64,000 nucleotides of DNA from Symbiodinium natans. Its lineage: Eukaryota; Sar; Dinophyceae; Suessiales; Symbiodiniaceae. Shown one piece after another: positions 55,673 through 64,000 of the stretch (positions are counted from its first letter, which is position 1; each line of letters begins with the position of its first letter). The DNA is taken from the NCBI GenBank assembly GCA_905221605.1, contig CAJNDS010002447.1:249942-313941 (forward strand), read 5' to 3'. The notes below the pieces were generated by a model, which saw only the letters and a list, made by a program, of their open reading frames with translations, was not told the DNA's origin and made no database searches. The position numbers and the translations under genes were made by a program.

Positions 55673-56005
55673 GTGGTATTTCATGGAGCAGTTTCTACTT
55701 TGTTGTGCGGTGGTGGCTTTTGGCTGCTAAGGGCGGTTTTTGGGTTTCGCCTATCGGTTACATCCCTTGGTCTGGCCTCACTGTGTGAAATTCGGATCGC
55801 CCTGGCCGAGTTTATTGGCCTTGCAGGGGCCTCTTTCGAGCACAAGTCTTGTTCTGCCTGCTGGTCATCGGTCATGAGAGTTCCCTGCCTTCCCAGACTA
55901 CTGCTCCACACGCGAAGCTTGCTGTGTGCACACACTGGGCCCTGTCGGAGTCGACTTTGCACGTCATTAGCAGTAATTCGGGCGCGTACTCGTCTAAGCT
56001 ACTGA
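55673..56005 (+). CDS. Possible ORF, hydrophobic
   Basis: Plus frame of about 110 codons: VSTLLCGGGFWLLRAVFGFR, then LGLASLCEIRIALAEFIGLA. Filler-free until the last codons. No domain; moderate chance of being real. Confidence 0.3.
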   Translation: MVFHGAVSTLLCGGGFWLLRAVFGFRLSVTSLGLASLCEIRIALAEFIGLAGASFEHKSCSACWSSVMRVPCLPRLLLHTRSLLCAHTGPCRSRLCTSLAVIRARTRLSY

Positions 56006-56304
56006 AACAGGAACAGGGTTTAGGGTTTAGGGGTTAGGGTTCAGGGCCTGCAGGTGTTTAGGGTTTGCAGGGCCTAAGGTTGCTTAGGGTTTAGAAGTGA
56101 GGGTCTGAAGGGAAGGAGCTTGGGGCTTCTAAAGTTCAGGGTTCAGGCTCAGGGCTGAACCTGCGACCCCCAACGACCCAACTACCACAATTGTAGCGGG
56201 TTCTGATAGCCTGCTCTGGGGCAAAACGCTGCCAAAAGGGAGCCCAAGCAGACTGAGGGTCGCGGCTTATAGTTTCCCCAAATCCCCAAACCCGCACACA
56301 CGCG

Positions 56305-58462
56305 CGCGCCATCGCGCGCCGCTTCACAGCCGCCTGGATGCAGGCGGCGGGAAGAGGGGCATCCGGCTTCATGGCCGTCCAGCGCTGGAGCAGCTCCTGC
56401 GACTGCAAGTCGCAGTATAGGGGCGTGGGAGGGGGAGACGTTTGTGGAGAGGTTTGGGAGACCTTATGCATTTGGCACTTAGGGGGCTTGAGTTTCAGGG
56501 CTCTGGTTATAGAGCGGGGAGTAGGGTTTGGCAGGTTTAGGGTGTTAGGGTCTTTAGGAGTTGGAGGGCTTGTGGGGGGATTTAGGGTTTAGGACCGGGT
56601 TGGTTCAGGGTTCAGGGACGCCCCCACTGACATAAGTTCTAAACCTGGCTAAACTCCGAGCCTCTGAATAGCAACCAAAGCCGTGCCACAACCCTCAACC
56701 CTGAACCCTGAATAAACCCTAAACCCTATAAACCCTCAACAGGGGCCTGCAACGCCGTGCTGCGGCGAGCTTCTTCGGCAAAAGCTTCCTGGCTGCGGCG
56801 CTCCTGGATTTAGGGTTTAGGGTTTTAGGGTTTAGGATTCTAGGATTTTAGGGTTTAGGATTTTAGGGTTTAGGGTTTAGGCCGTGGGGTTGTGGAGTGG
56901 AAGGTTTAGGGTCGTAGGGGAGGTTTTCGGGCTTCAGTGCTTTGGTATTTCGAGTGGAGGATAAAGGTTTTCACTGAAGCAAAACAACACAAACACAACG
57001 CATCACAAGCGCATCCCCTTCACCCATCAGAAAAGGTTGCTTGCAGGGCTTGGGATCTAAAGGGCTTCTTTTTGTGTGTTGGGGCTCAAAGCGTATAGCG
57101 CCTGAACAAGGCGCCTTTCGGATGGGTCTAGGTTTAGGGTTTCGCGTTTTGAGTACCCTTCCTTCCTGTTAGAGGCTTGCACCCCACCTAAATTCCATCC
57201 TATCGCATCCTAACCCCACAAGAAGCCCCCAAACAGGAGCCCGCATCAGAAACGGTCGCACCTCTGCGGAAGTGGCTCGGAGGACGTCGGTCAGCCGTGT
57301 TCGCAAGGCTTCCGCGCTAGTGGCTTGCCACTGCAACTCCTGCAGGAAACCACAAAGCAGAGGACGGGCTTTGGAAACCCTAAAACTGTAAAAACCCTGA
57401 GAAGCCTGAGAACCGAAACAACCTACAAGCCCCAAACACCCTATAAGACCAAAAACCCTATCCAAACAAACCTAAACGGGAGTTGAACCTCAACCCCCTC
57501 TGCCTCAACCCTCCAAACCCAAGCCCGACATGTTATGCACCTATATATATATAGCATATTCTATGTTTATTTGCTATTTATTTATTTGTCTATATGCGGT
57601 CCTCATTGGCGGCGTCCAGGGACCGCTTGGTTGCATCAAACTGCAGCGAGGTCCGCTCCAGCCTTGGCACCGGGTGTAAGCGCTTTCCGGGGTCAAGGGC
57701 CAGCCAGCTCCCAAGCCCGAAACTCTAAACCCAGGGTTTAGGGTTTTAGGGTTTAGGGTCATCACACCGTGAACCCTAAGGCCTCAAATCCTAAGCCCTG
57801 AACCCTAAACCCGAGTGTTCTGTTGCACAACCACCGAGCCGAAAGTTTGGGGGGAGACCTCCACCGATGTCCAGCGGCCTTCAAAACAGATGCCACGGCA
57901 TGTGCTCGAAAGTAAGGGCTCCGGCTGCGTCTAGGGTTTAGGGCTTCGGGATCCGCAGGGCAATTTCTCTTTGAATTTAGGGTTTAGGGTCCAGAGCTTC
58001 GGGTTTACGGCTGGGGGTTTCGGGATCCGCGGGGCAGCCATGGAAGTTGGTAGACAGGAAAACTGAACCCCACATGCCAACCCTATTACTAAACCCTAAA
58101 ACTCGATAAGTCCGAAAACCCTTTCAGCCCCAAAGACCTACAAATTTCCTGAAAGCCCTTGCAGGCCTCAAACCCTACGAGCCCAACAGAGTCGATGCCC
58201 CCTTCACGCCCTTAGGTCTCTGCGTCCTGTTCTCTGTTTTTCGAGCAAACCCTGCAAACCCCTAAACCTTATACAAGGCCCATAAGCCCTGAAAGCCTTG
58301 CCATCAACCCACCAGCCCTAAGCCCAAAACACCAGATTTAGGAACATAGAGCCACACAAACACCCAGGACCTACAGCGGCCCCATCCCGAGCTTGATTCC
58401 CATCGTTCTGGGAAGGGCGCTGCCCAGCTCGCTGGTCGAGCTCGTCCCGCCTGGCGCTGAAA
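56305..58462 (-). CDS. Coiled-coil gene, at least five mini-exons (minus)
   Basis: Minus islands in order: 58462-58378 (ARRDELDQRAGQRPSQNDGN), about 57718-57598 (LERTSLQFDATKRSLDAANE), 57368-57240 (LQELQWQATSAEALRTRLTD, then VLRATSAEVRPFLMR), 56798-56735 (QERRSQEAFAEEARRSTALQ) and 56418-56310 (LQSQELLQRWTAMKPDAPLP, AACIQAAVKRRAMARA). Each is rich in Glu/Gln/Arg/Ala/Leu with heptad-like spacing, fitting one long coiled-coil protein. Each is bordered by CCCTAAA on the left and TTTAGGG on the right. The CCCTAAA-rich introns are 350-650 bases. Junction phases were not all resolved and a TAG follows the 57598 island, so it may hold a GA/GC donor just before it. Structural role inferred only. Confidence 0.55.
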
Positions 58463-59132
58463 AGGGGGGGCGATTTTGAGTTTCAGGAGGTGCAGAGATT
58501 CCCTGAACCCTAACCCCCTAAATTGGAGTTTATGGGGTTTAGGCTTCTTACCGGGGGGGCGGGGGGCATCCATAGGGTGAGGGCTCCGAGTTGTGGGATT
58601 CAGGCGTTGAAGGGGATTAATTAATGGTTTCAGGGATTCGTGGGGTTTAGGGCTTCAGGGGTTCTAGGGATTAGCGGGGGTTCGGTTGTAAGGTGTTAGG
58701 CTAATGGGTTTAGGGATTCAGGCGCGGGTTCCGACACTCCGCGGTGCATGTCGTGTCCTTCAGGTGTTAGATAAATTCTATTGCTATGTTGTTCTAACTT
58801 ACTGTTTACCGACACTTACTTCTAAGCGTCACGAGCGCCGAAGTTGCTGAATTAGCGACATGATCTGAGGATCGATGAAGAGAGGGCGAGAATTCAGAGA
58901 AGGAAAGAACAAGAATCAGACTTGTCGCTGCCCGAAAGCCCTTTTGCCTGGATCTTAAACTGGGTATTGTTAACATGCGATTATGTGAATAGATTGAGAA
59001 AAGTATTATATTTTACCTTTTGTACAGAGCAGGGTTTTCTCCAGGCACACCCGAACCGTCCCCAACACCCCTGACCTTGATCGCCGCACACTCACCCGAA
59101 CCCTAAACCCCAAACCTTTTTCCGCCTGCGGC

Positions 59133-60404
59133 TCAAAAGGTGGAAGGCTCGGGGCCCAAGAGGAACTGTCGGGCCAGGTTCTCGTCGCCCCCAGCCGCCT
59201 CCAGAGCCAAGTGGCACCTGAAACTCGCTCTGAAACCCTATAGTCCCCTCCCCCGAATAGTTCCCCCCCCCCCACGCCCTAATGTTAAATATTCCCCATA
59301 CACCATAATAGTATGACTGTAACCTCAGTATCTAGTATCAACGGGGCGGAGGTTTAATATGAGGGGGAAGGTACAAAGACTTCCCTTGTCACGGAGCCCT
59401 TGTGACCCAACCCTGAACCCACAGGCTTAGGAGGGGGGGAGGGGGGGGGAATTAAGTTTTCGACTTCGGGTTCAAGCAGTCATCAGGAAGTCAGACTTAA
59501 AAGGACCCTTCCGCTAAACTGACCTCTCAAGAACGAGGCGCTTGGTGACCTCGAAGCCTGAGAGCGCAAGGCGCCCCACGGCGTCTTCGAAGACCGTGGC
59601 TTCGCTGAGGCCCAGCTCCAGACAAGGCAGGGACTCCAGGGACGGGTCCCCAGCGAAGATCGGGGCTCCCTGTATGCGCCACGCCGGCCGCGAGAGGGAA
59701 GGGTTTGAGGGCAGGGCAGGGCCCAAAGCGGCCGACTCTCCTCCGCCTTCCCCACCTTTGGCATTTTTGCCGGTTGTGCCCTCTCCTCCCTCTTCGCCCA
59801 CTTCACCCCCGGCCAGCTTCTTGGGCTGCTCGCCTTCAGCTGTCTCGGGCGGCGCGTCGGTCTTGTCGGTCGACTCGCCGAGCTCGGCGAAGATGTCCAC
59901 CTCCGTGTCCTTCGCTGAGCGGTAGACCACACGCAGTTCCGGTGCCGGCGGGAGCGGGAGGAACTCCCGATCCGGTCCCAGGCCGCCCCAGATGCCATGA
60001 TCCTCAGCACGCATGCTATCGGCAAGAGTGCCATCAGTGCCACCTCCCGAGGTGTCTTTTTGGGTATTCCTGGAAAGACTCGACAGGTCCCGGCGGGCGG
60101 CGCGAACGGCTGCAGCGGTCTTGGGCCTCTTGCTGAGCCAGCGCTGGCTGCCACAGGCCCCACAGCGGTCCTCTGCCTCGTCGTTCAACAACGTGCAGGC
60201 CGGACATGCCCACTGGTCATCGCCCTCCGGCCGCTTCTGCTTTCTGTCCGGGGGGAGCACAACCACGACCCCCGAGTTACGCACCGAGCTTCGCAAGCTG
60301 TTGCAGGCCCCGCATCTTGGAGCCTCAGACTCGTTCACCAAGGTGCAAGAGGGGCAAGTCCATCCTGTATCCCAGGCCAGCTCTTCGTCCAGCTGCGGCT
60401 CCAT
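59133..60404 (-). CDS. Two RanBP2/NZF-type zinc fingers plus C-terminal UBA domain (315 aa)
   Basis: Exon 1 (60404-59542) starts MEPQLDEELAWDTGWTCPSC. Finger 1: W-T-CPSC-TLVNESEAPR-CGAC. Finger 2: W-A-CPAC-TLLNDEAEDR-CGAC. Both fit W-x-C-x2-C-x3-N-x6-C-x2-C of RanBP2/NZF fingers, which bind ubiquitin or RNA. A Gly/Glu-rich linker follows. Exon 1 ends with the first helix of a UBA domain (FEDAVGRLALSGFEVT), at ACCAA|GCGCCT, a GC donor. Exon 2 (59217-59133) starts after GAGTTTCAG and completes it: K, then CHLALEAAGGDENLARQFLL, ending TGA. 863+85 bases give exactly 316 codons. If the intron is ignored, exon 1 would run on to TGA-type stop at 59514 and lose the UBA. Just upstream of the ATG is CGGCTTTCTCAG|TTCAAAGCC, a possible trans-splice or intron acceptor. 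Likely a ubiquitin-binding adaptor. Confidence 0.85.
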
Positions 60405-60424
60405 GGCTTTGAACTGAGAAAGCC
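60405..60424 (-). promoter_or_regulatory. Possible splice-leader or intron acceptor before the zinc-finger gene
   Basis: Pyrimidine-rich CGGCTTTCTCAG lies nine bases upstream of the chosen ATG. Dinoflagellate mRNAs receive a spliced leader at such AG sites; which kind of splicing occurs here is inference. Confidence 0.35.
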
Positions 60425-60461
60425 GAGCTTTTGAAGAATGCAATAATTACATACCTGATCT

Positions 60462-60516
60462 ATACATATATATATATATATGTGCAAAACTCTCTCTCTC
60501 GCTCGCTCTCTATCGC
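60462..60516. repeat. (TA)n and (CT)n microsatellites
   Basis: TATATATATA followed by CTCTCTCTCGCTCGCTCT. Confidence 0.92.
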
Positions 60517-60599
60517 ACGCCTTCCTGCATTCATGCCTGTTACAGGGTTTAGATGGGGCTTTGCGCGAAGACTACCTCTTAGACTCTTGCCACCTCCTG

Positions 60600-60975
60600 C
60601 CTATACCGCCTCTCTTACTGCACAAACCCGACTGCTCGTCTTCCATGAGCTGAGCCTCTGTGCCGCAAGACCGTGCAAGTGGCAATGCCAAGTGCTTCGT
60701 ACAAAACCACACGGGGCACGGATGCTTGTTTTTCCTGGTTCGGGAGGGCATAGTGCGGCCCAATGTGCGAACCCAATGACTGCAGGCAAACAGGTCAGAA
60801 TCGCCATGCACAGCGAGTTGCCCAGGTTGGCGTTGACACCTTTCTCACTTCGCAGCTCAAAGTCAAACCACGAATGCGAAAACTCAATCATCCACACAAA
60901 TCTCATGCATGGCCCCGCACATTGGCCATGTCGACCATGCAAGTTCGCTCTTACTGGGGGCTGAACCCAAACCCC
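60600..60975 (-). CDS. Unknown exon with a hydrophobic segment (minus)
   Basis: After CCCCCAGTAAG the minus frame reads GPCMRFVWMIEFSHSWFDFE, LRSEKGVNANLGNSLCMAIL, TCLPAVIGFAHWAAL. In its 3' half a second minus frame also reads well (ARSCGTEAQLMEDEQSGLCS), so an intron or frame switch lies near 60790. It may belong to the coiled-coil gene upstream (61085-62480) or be separate. Confidence 0.45.
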
Positions 60976-61084
60976 AAGTACCAAAACCCATTCAAATCAT
61001 GGCTTCTCTGAGTCTCTGTGGCACCCTAAACCGTTGACAATATTTTCCCAACAACTGCTTTTCAAGTACAAGTAGTAAACTCAC

Positions 61085-62480
61085 CTCCGTGCCTCCTCAG
61101 CCTCCTGACGTATCTCATCCACGTCCTGTTTGGGAGTCTTTGGATCTCTGACAACCCCACGGCTGGAAGGTTCAAAGTTCATGGGTTTAGGGTTCAGGGC
61201 CTCTAGGGTTTAGGGTTCAAGGTGTAAAGTGCATGAAGGGCTTAGCTCTCGGGCCCATGGGCAGTTACAAGTAGGGCTGTACGTAAACCCGAAGCATACC
61301 CCCTCCTTCTCCCTCCCCCTTCCCCCCCAAGAGCCCTGAACTCCTTTATGTTCAGGTGGTGGAGCTGAGCTCACGGCAAGCTTTGGTGGACTTGGATCGT
61401 CGGCCCTCAGGATTTGCATTAGATGCTACAGCATGTCGAGGATATTACATAGTACATATATGTTATGTGATATACGAAAAATCGTATACTATATTATATT
61501 GAGATTCTAAACCTGGGGGTCCAAGGACGACAGCTGCAGAGACCCCTCAGCCAGGGCTGAAACCTCCCTAAACAGCGCCTCAAGGGTTTGCAGCCCAGCC
61601 CAGGCCCCTGGCGCCCGCGCCCGTCCACGACATCGCCGCTCACGCTCCTCGCGGGCTGGGAATGTACGGCTGAGGGTATGTAGGTTTTAGGGTTTAGGGT
61701 TTAGGGTCCTACACCCCGAAACCCCTAAACCCTGAACCCCCCCTTCAGCTAATCCACACCGCTGACGCTTGGGCCACCCCCCAGCGGCCTGCAGATCCCA
61801 CTCGAGGCCAGCAGCTCGAGCCTCCCGCCGCGAACGCACTCACTGTGACCATGAGCAATATCAGGATTTAGGTTTTAAGGTTGGACATTCAGGGTTCAGA
61901 GTTGAGGGTTTGGGGTTTAGGGGCTTCTGCAGCTGTCAGGCGAACCCTGGCCCTAGCCCTAAACCCTTAAACCCTTAAATCCTAAACCCTAAACCTTAAA
62001 CCATCGGCGACAGGCGGTGTGACTCTAAGCATTCTCTTGCCGTTAAAAAATCCAACTCATGGGTAGAGCGAGGTCAAAACCTTAAACCCAAAACCGCTAA
62101 GCTCTTCGACCCTAAACCCGACACCCTTCCCGAAACCCTTCGACCCTAAACCCTAATCCCCAGTCTGCGGCCTCGGCCTCTCGCACCTCCTCGCACAGGC
62201 GCGAATGCCGCTCACTCAGCGCCTTCAGGATTTAGGGAAATTCGGGTTTAGAGAGCTTGGGGCTTTAGGGTTCTGGGGGGGTTTAGGGCTTTAAGGATCT
62301 AGGTTTTGGGGTTTTGCGCTTTGGGGTTCGGGTTTTAGGGATTAGGGCTTCCGGTTTCAAGTTTCGGGGTCCAAAACCCAAACCCGTTTGAGGCCCACAG
62401 GGGTTTGGGGTGCAAGTCACAACTCCAGGAGCAAGGCGCCTGGAAAGCGCGCTCAGCTGCCTCACCAGAAGGCGCACAGG
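61085..62480 (-). CDS. Coiled-coil multi-exon gene (minus)
   Basis: Islands: 62480-62427 (AAERAFQAPCSWSCDLH region), 62222-62163 after CCTGAAG (ALSERHSRLCEEVREAEAAD), 61655-61513 (REERERRCRGRARAPGAWAG, then LQTLEALFREVSALAEGSLQ) ending CCCCAG|GTTTAG, and 61147-61085 after GTTGTCAG (DPKTPKQDVDEIRQEAEEAR) ending at GTGAGT. The last is 1+60+2 bases. Heptad-like acidic/basic composition indicates coiled coil. Donors here include canonical GT, unlike the OTU gene. Function unknown. Confidence 0.55.
61355..61490 (+). CDS. Plus-strand exon, unknown
   Basis: After TTATGTTCAG the plus frame reads VVELSSRQALVDLDRRPSGF and ALDATACRGYY, then runs into AT-rich DNA. Lies inside an intron of the minus coiled-coil gene. 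Confidence 0.38.
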
Positions 62481-62869
62481 AAGCCCAGACAAACAAATAA
62501 GCCCTGATTGGTTGTAGGACTGTTTGGGTTCAGAGTTTAGGATTTAGGGTTTGGGGACAATGCCTGTGATAAGAGCTATAAGGGCCTAGGGTTTAGGGTT
62601 CCGTGCTCTACGGGTACTTCGGGGTTATGGGCTCAAGATTTCTACTGAGGATGAGGTTAGGGCTTACCAGCTCTTAGTGGGGGGAATCAGTTGCCCCAAC
62701 CCTCAACCGTTGAAGGTACCTAAGCCCAGGAGGCTGGCAGGCGATGACGCCCTTGAGCCCACAAACCCCGGATCAAACTTTGCACCACCAAAACGGTTTA
62801 GGCTTTAGGATTTGAGGGCTCCCTAAATCCCTTGCAAGGCACCCCTCCGACTTCGTATGCTAAGTCTTA

Positions 62870-63152
62870 AGCCCTTTCGCCCGCGCGCCTTCATGGCCCC
62901 CGGGTGGCCTGCAGAGACAAACTGCTTTGGGGACATGGGCAGTTCTCTGAACTAAAAGCCACTCGTTGGGTTCCGCTGTCTATTAAGCACAATTTCCTGC
63001 GTTGGCTTTCCATGGCCTTTATAGGGTTGATTACATCCTGGTTGGCAAAAACAACCAAAATTGTATCCCAAGGACCTCCCTGGCTGCAGTGTGGCAAGCT
63101 GGGCGCTTACGTAGAGATAATCAGAGAAGGAAGAACGGTCCCGACAGTGTGA
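62870..63152 (+). CDS. Unknown plus-strand ORF with a membrane-like helix
   Basis: The plus frame runs about 93 codons: RVACRDKLLWGHGQFSELKA, WVPLSIKHNFLRWLSMAFIG, LITSWLAKTTKIVSQGPPWL, ending GAYVEIIREGRTVPTV and TGA. The centre is hydrophobic. Filler-free throughout. Start not fixed. No family recognised. Confidence 0.5.
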
Positions 63153-63184
63153 GACAGGACATGTACCTTAAGTTACTGGGGTCT

Positions 63185-63385
63185 TGTAAAGCCGAAAAAG
63201 AGCCCAGGTTAAGCCCAACGCACACATGCTCCCCCGGCCTGCCAAGGCCACCGAAAACCCCCAGAAGGTCCCGCAAAAGCTGCAGGTTTAGGGTTTAGGG
63301 TTTAGGAAACCCTGACAGAAGCCCGAGGATCCTGGCCACCGGCCCGAGAACGGCTTCAACAAAGCTCCGCAACCAAGAAGCACCC
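63185..63385 (-). CDS. Two mini-exons, unknown (minus)
   Basis: Island 63385-63311 reads ASWLRSFVEAVLGPVARILG. Island about 63280-63195 reads LQLLRDLLGVFGGLGRPGEH. Both are helical and hydrophobic, separated by a short CCCTAAA block. Confidence 0.42.
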
Positions 63386-63720
63386 AGCCTACCACCCCCA
63401 TCCCCTAAATCCGAAAACTAAACACCCATCCACCCTGTTCATCAACCCTACATAAAGCATCACAAACCCGAAAATCTCAAACCCCGTTCATAAACCCTAC
63501 ATCAACCCAAGCTCTCGAACCCTGCACCCTGGACCCTGCACCCTGCACCCTGATCCCTAAACCCTGAAAACCCTCAAGGTGTGAGGACCTTTCGAAGCTC
63601 CCGCGGCTGGGGATGCCTCAGACCTCCGGGGCTTTAAGGGTCCTAGGGTTGTAGGGTTTAGGGTTTAGGGCTCCAAGGCCCCTGCAGACGGCCGCCCCTG
63701 GGGGTGGTCGCTTCTCTATA

Positions 63721-63905
63721 TTAGGGTCCAAAATTTGGGGTTACTATTCGAAGGCGGCCCCTTATGTTTAGGGTACCGAAAAGGGACCGACCGTATGGGC
63801 CGTTAATTGGGGAACCTCTATATAAAACCCAAGGGGCTTTTATGTCAGAATCCTTTAGAGAAGGTAAAGGGGCCATATTTTGGGACCATGTCACTTCCCC
63901 TATCA
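63721..63905 (+). repeat. Dispersed repeats R2 and R1 side by side
   Basis: 63735-63790 matches the reverse complement of 48905-48965 (R2). 63832-63905 matches 18313-18378 and 31145-31210 (R1). Here they form one ~185-bp unit, which may be the fuller element. A 60-codon frame across it is not supported as a gene. Confidence 0.65.
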
Positions 63906-64000
63906 GGACAGAGTTTAAGGCTTGCTGGCCTATGTCTTTACGATGAGGAAGATTGAGAAATATCTAGGGCATAGGCCTAGGGCTTAGCTTGGGTTTGGAG

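Larger units (their letters stand above)
900..63700. repeat. Dispersed degenerate telomere-like heptamer filler (TTTAGGG / CCCTAAA)
   Basis: Nearly every non-coding stretch holds imperfect runs of TTTAGGG or CCCTAAA, mixed with variants such as TTCAGGG, TTTGGGG and CCCGAAA. Dense, nearly perfect short blocks occur around 4970-5050, 5134-5190, 10074-10100, 18484-18570, 22740-22800, 23320-23430, 24085-24180, 26530-26620, 46935-46990, 54680-54735, 56805-56885 and 61680-61725. Coding islands commonly have CCCTAAA-type sequence on their left and TTTAGGG-type on their right, whichever strand they code on. It is not a telomere end: the strand of the repeat flips every few hundred bases and unique exons interrupt it. 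Regions 4240-7500, 16240-16860, 45620-45980 and 58560-58720 hold mostly this filler and no gene I can support beyond what is listed. Confidence 0.93.

Noticed and set aside
59483-60163. 226-codon minus frame overlapping the zinc-finger gene
   Set aside because: Another phase of the same strand; Arg/Ser-rich shadow, while the main frame has two zinc fingers and a UBA helix.
59542-60434. Long plus frames opposite the zinc-finger gene
   Set aside because: Antisense shadows of a GC-rich coding exon.
1-64000. CRISPR array, tRNA or rRNA genes
   Set aside because: No regularly spaced repeat-spacer pattern, no cloverleaf or rRNA core sequence noticed; a covariance-model scan would be decisive.

Overview
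The window looks like nuclear DNA of a dinoflagellate-type alveolate. Four sequence signals point there. Degenerate copies of the plant/alveolate telomere heptamer (TTTAGGG or CCCTAAA) are spread through nearly all non-coding DNA instead of sitting in one array. Coding islands are tiny (about 30-200 bp). Where a reading frame can be followed across islands, the introns mostly start with GC or GA and end with AG followed by G, a splice style known from dinoflagellates. One complete gene has the domain order of an OTU protease type I associate with dinoflagellates (CxxCDG...CPHF motif, then OTU). No rRNA, tRNA, CRISPR, bacterial operon or plastid gene was seen. All species and family assignments are from memory and visual reading; nothing was searched.

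Layout. 0.3-7.5 kb: scattered short exons in telomere-like filler. 7.5-16.2 kb: a rearranged segmental duplication; copy A carries an intact OTU gene (minus strand, 9755-8184, probably starting further upstream), copy B a scrambled OTU pseudogene. 16.9-17.7 kb: minus-strand gene with a plus-strand exon inside one intron. 19.0-21.05 kb: repeat island bounded by inverted arrays of a ~21-bp AT-rich unit. 21.2-21.8 kb: plus-strand gene end. 23.3-24.8 kb: SAM-dependent methyltransferase gene (minus) in at least five mini-exons. 25-34 kb: several unknown genes, mostly minus; one (29.6-30.3 kb) has an in-frame TGA in an otherwise coherent frame. 35.1-37.5 kb: an AT-rich foreign-looking element with direct and inverted terminal copies and a perfect 22-bp hairpin. 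37.8-49.6 kb: mixed-strand unknown genes, including long minus-strand runs at 40.7-44.0 and 46.3-48.7 kb. 50.7-53.4 kb: SPRY-like protein, a gene start with a ubiquitin-like beginning, and a cysteine-rich zinc-binding-like protein. 54.5-63.4 kb: coiled-coil exons, a two-zinc-finger plus UBA protein (60404-59133) and further unknown exons.

Recognisable functions lean to ubiquitin biology: OTU protease, RanBP2/NZF fingers plus UBA, a ubiquitin-like start, SPRY. Neighbouring genes lie on both strands with no shared operon logic, so I do not infer one pathway. Most coding calls are exons whose family I do not recognise. Exon edges are inferred from reading-frame continuity and the AG|G rule; where two strands are both open I say so. 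The reported intron pattern itself (islands bordered by CCCTAAA on the left and TTTAGGG on the right, so many introns are foldback-like) is the main unusual system of this window.
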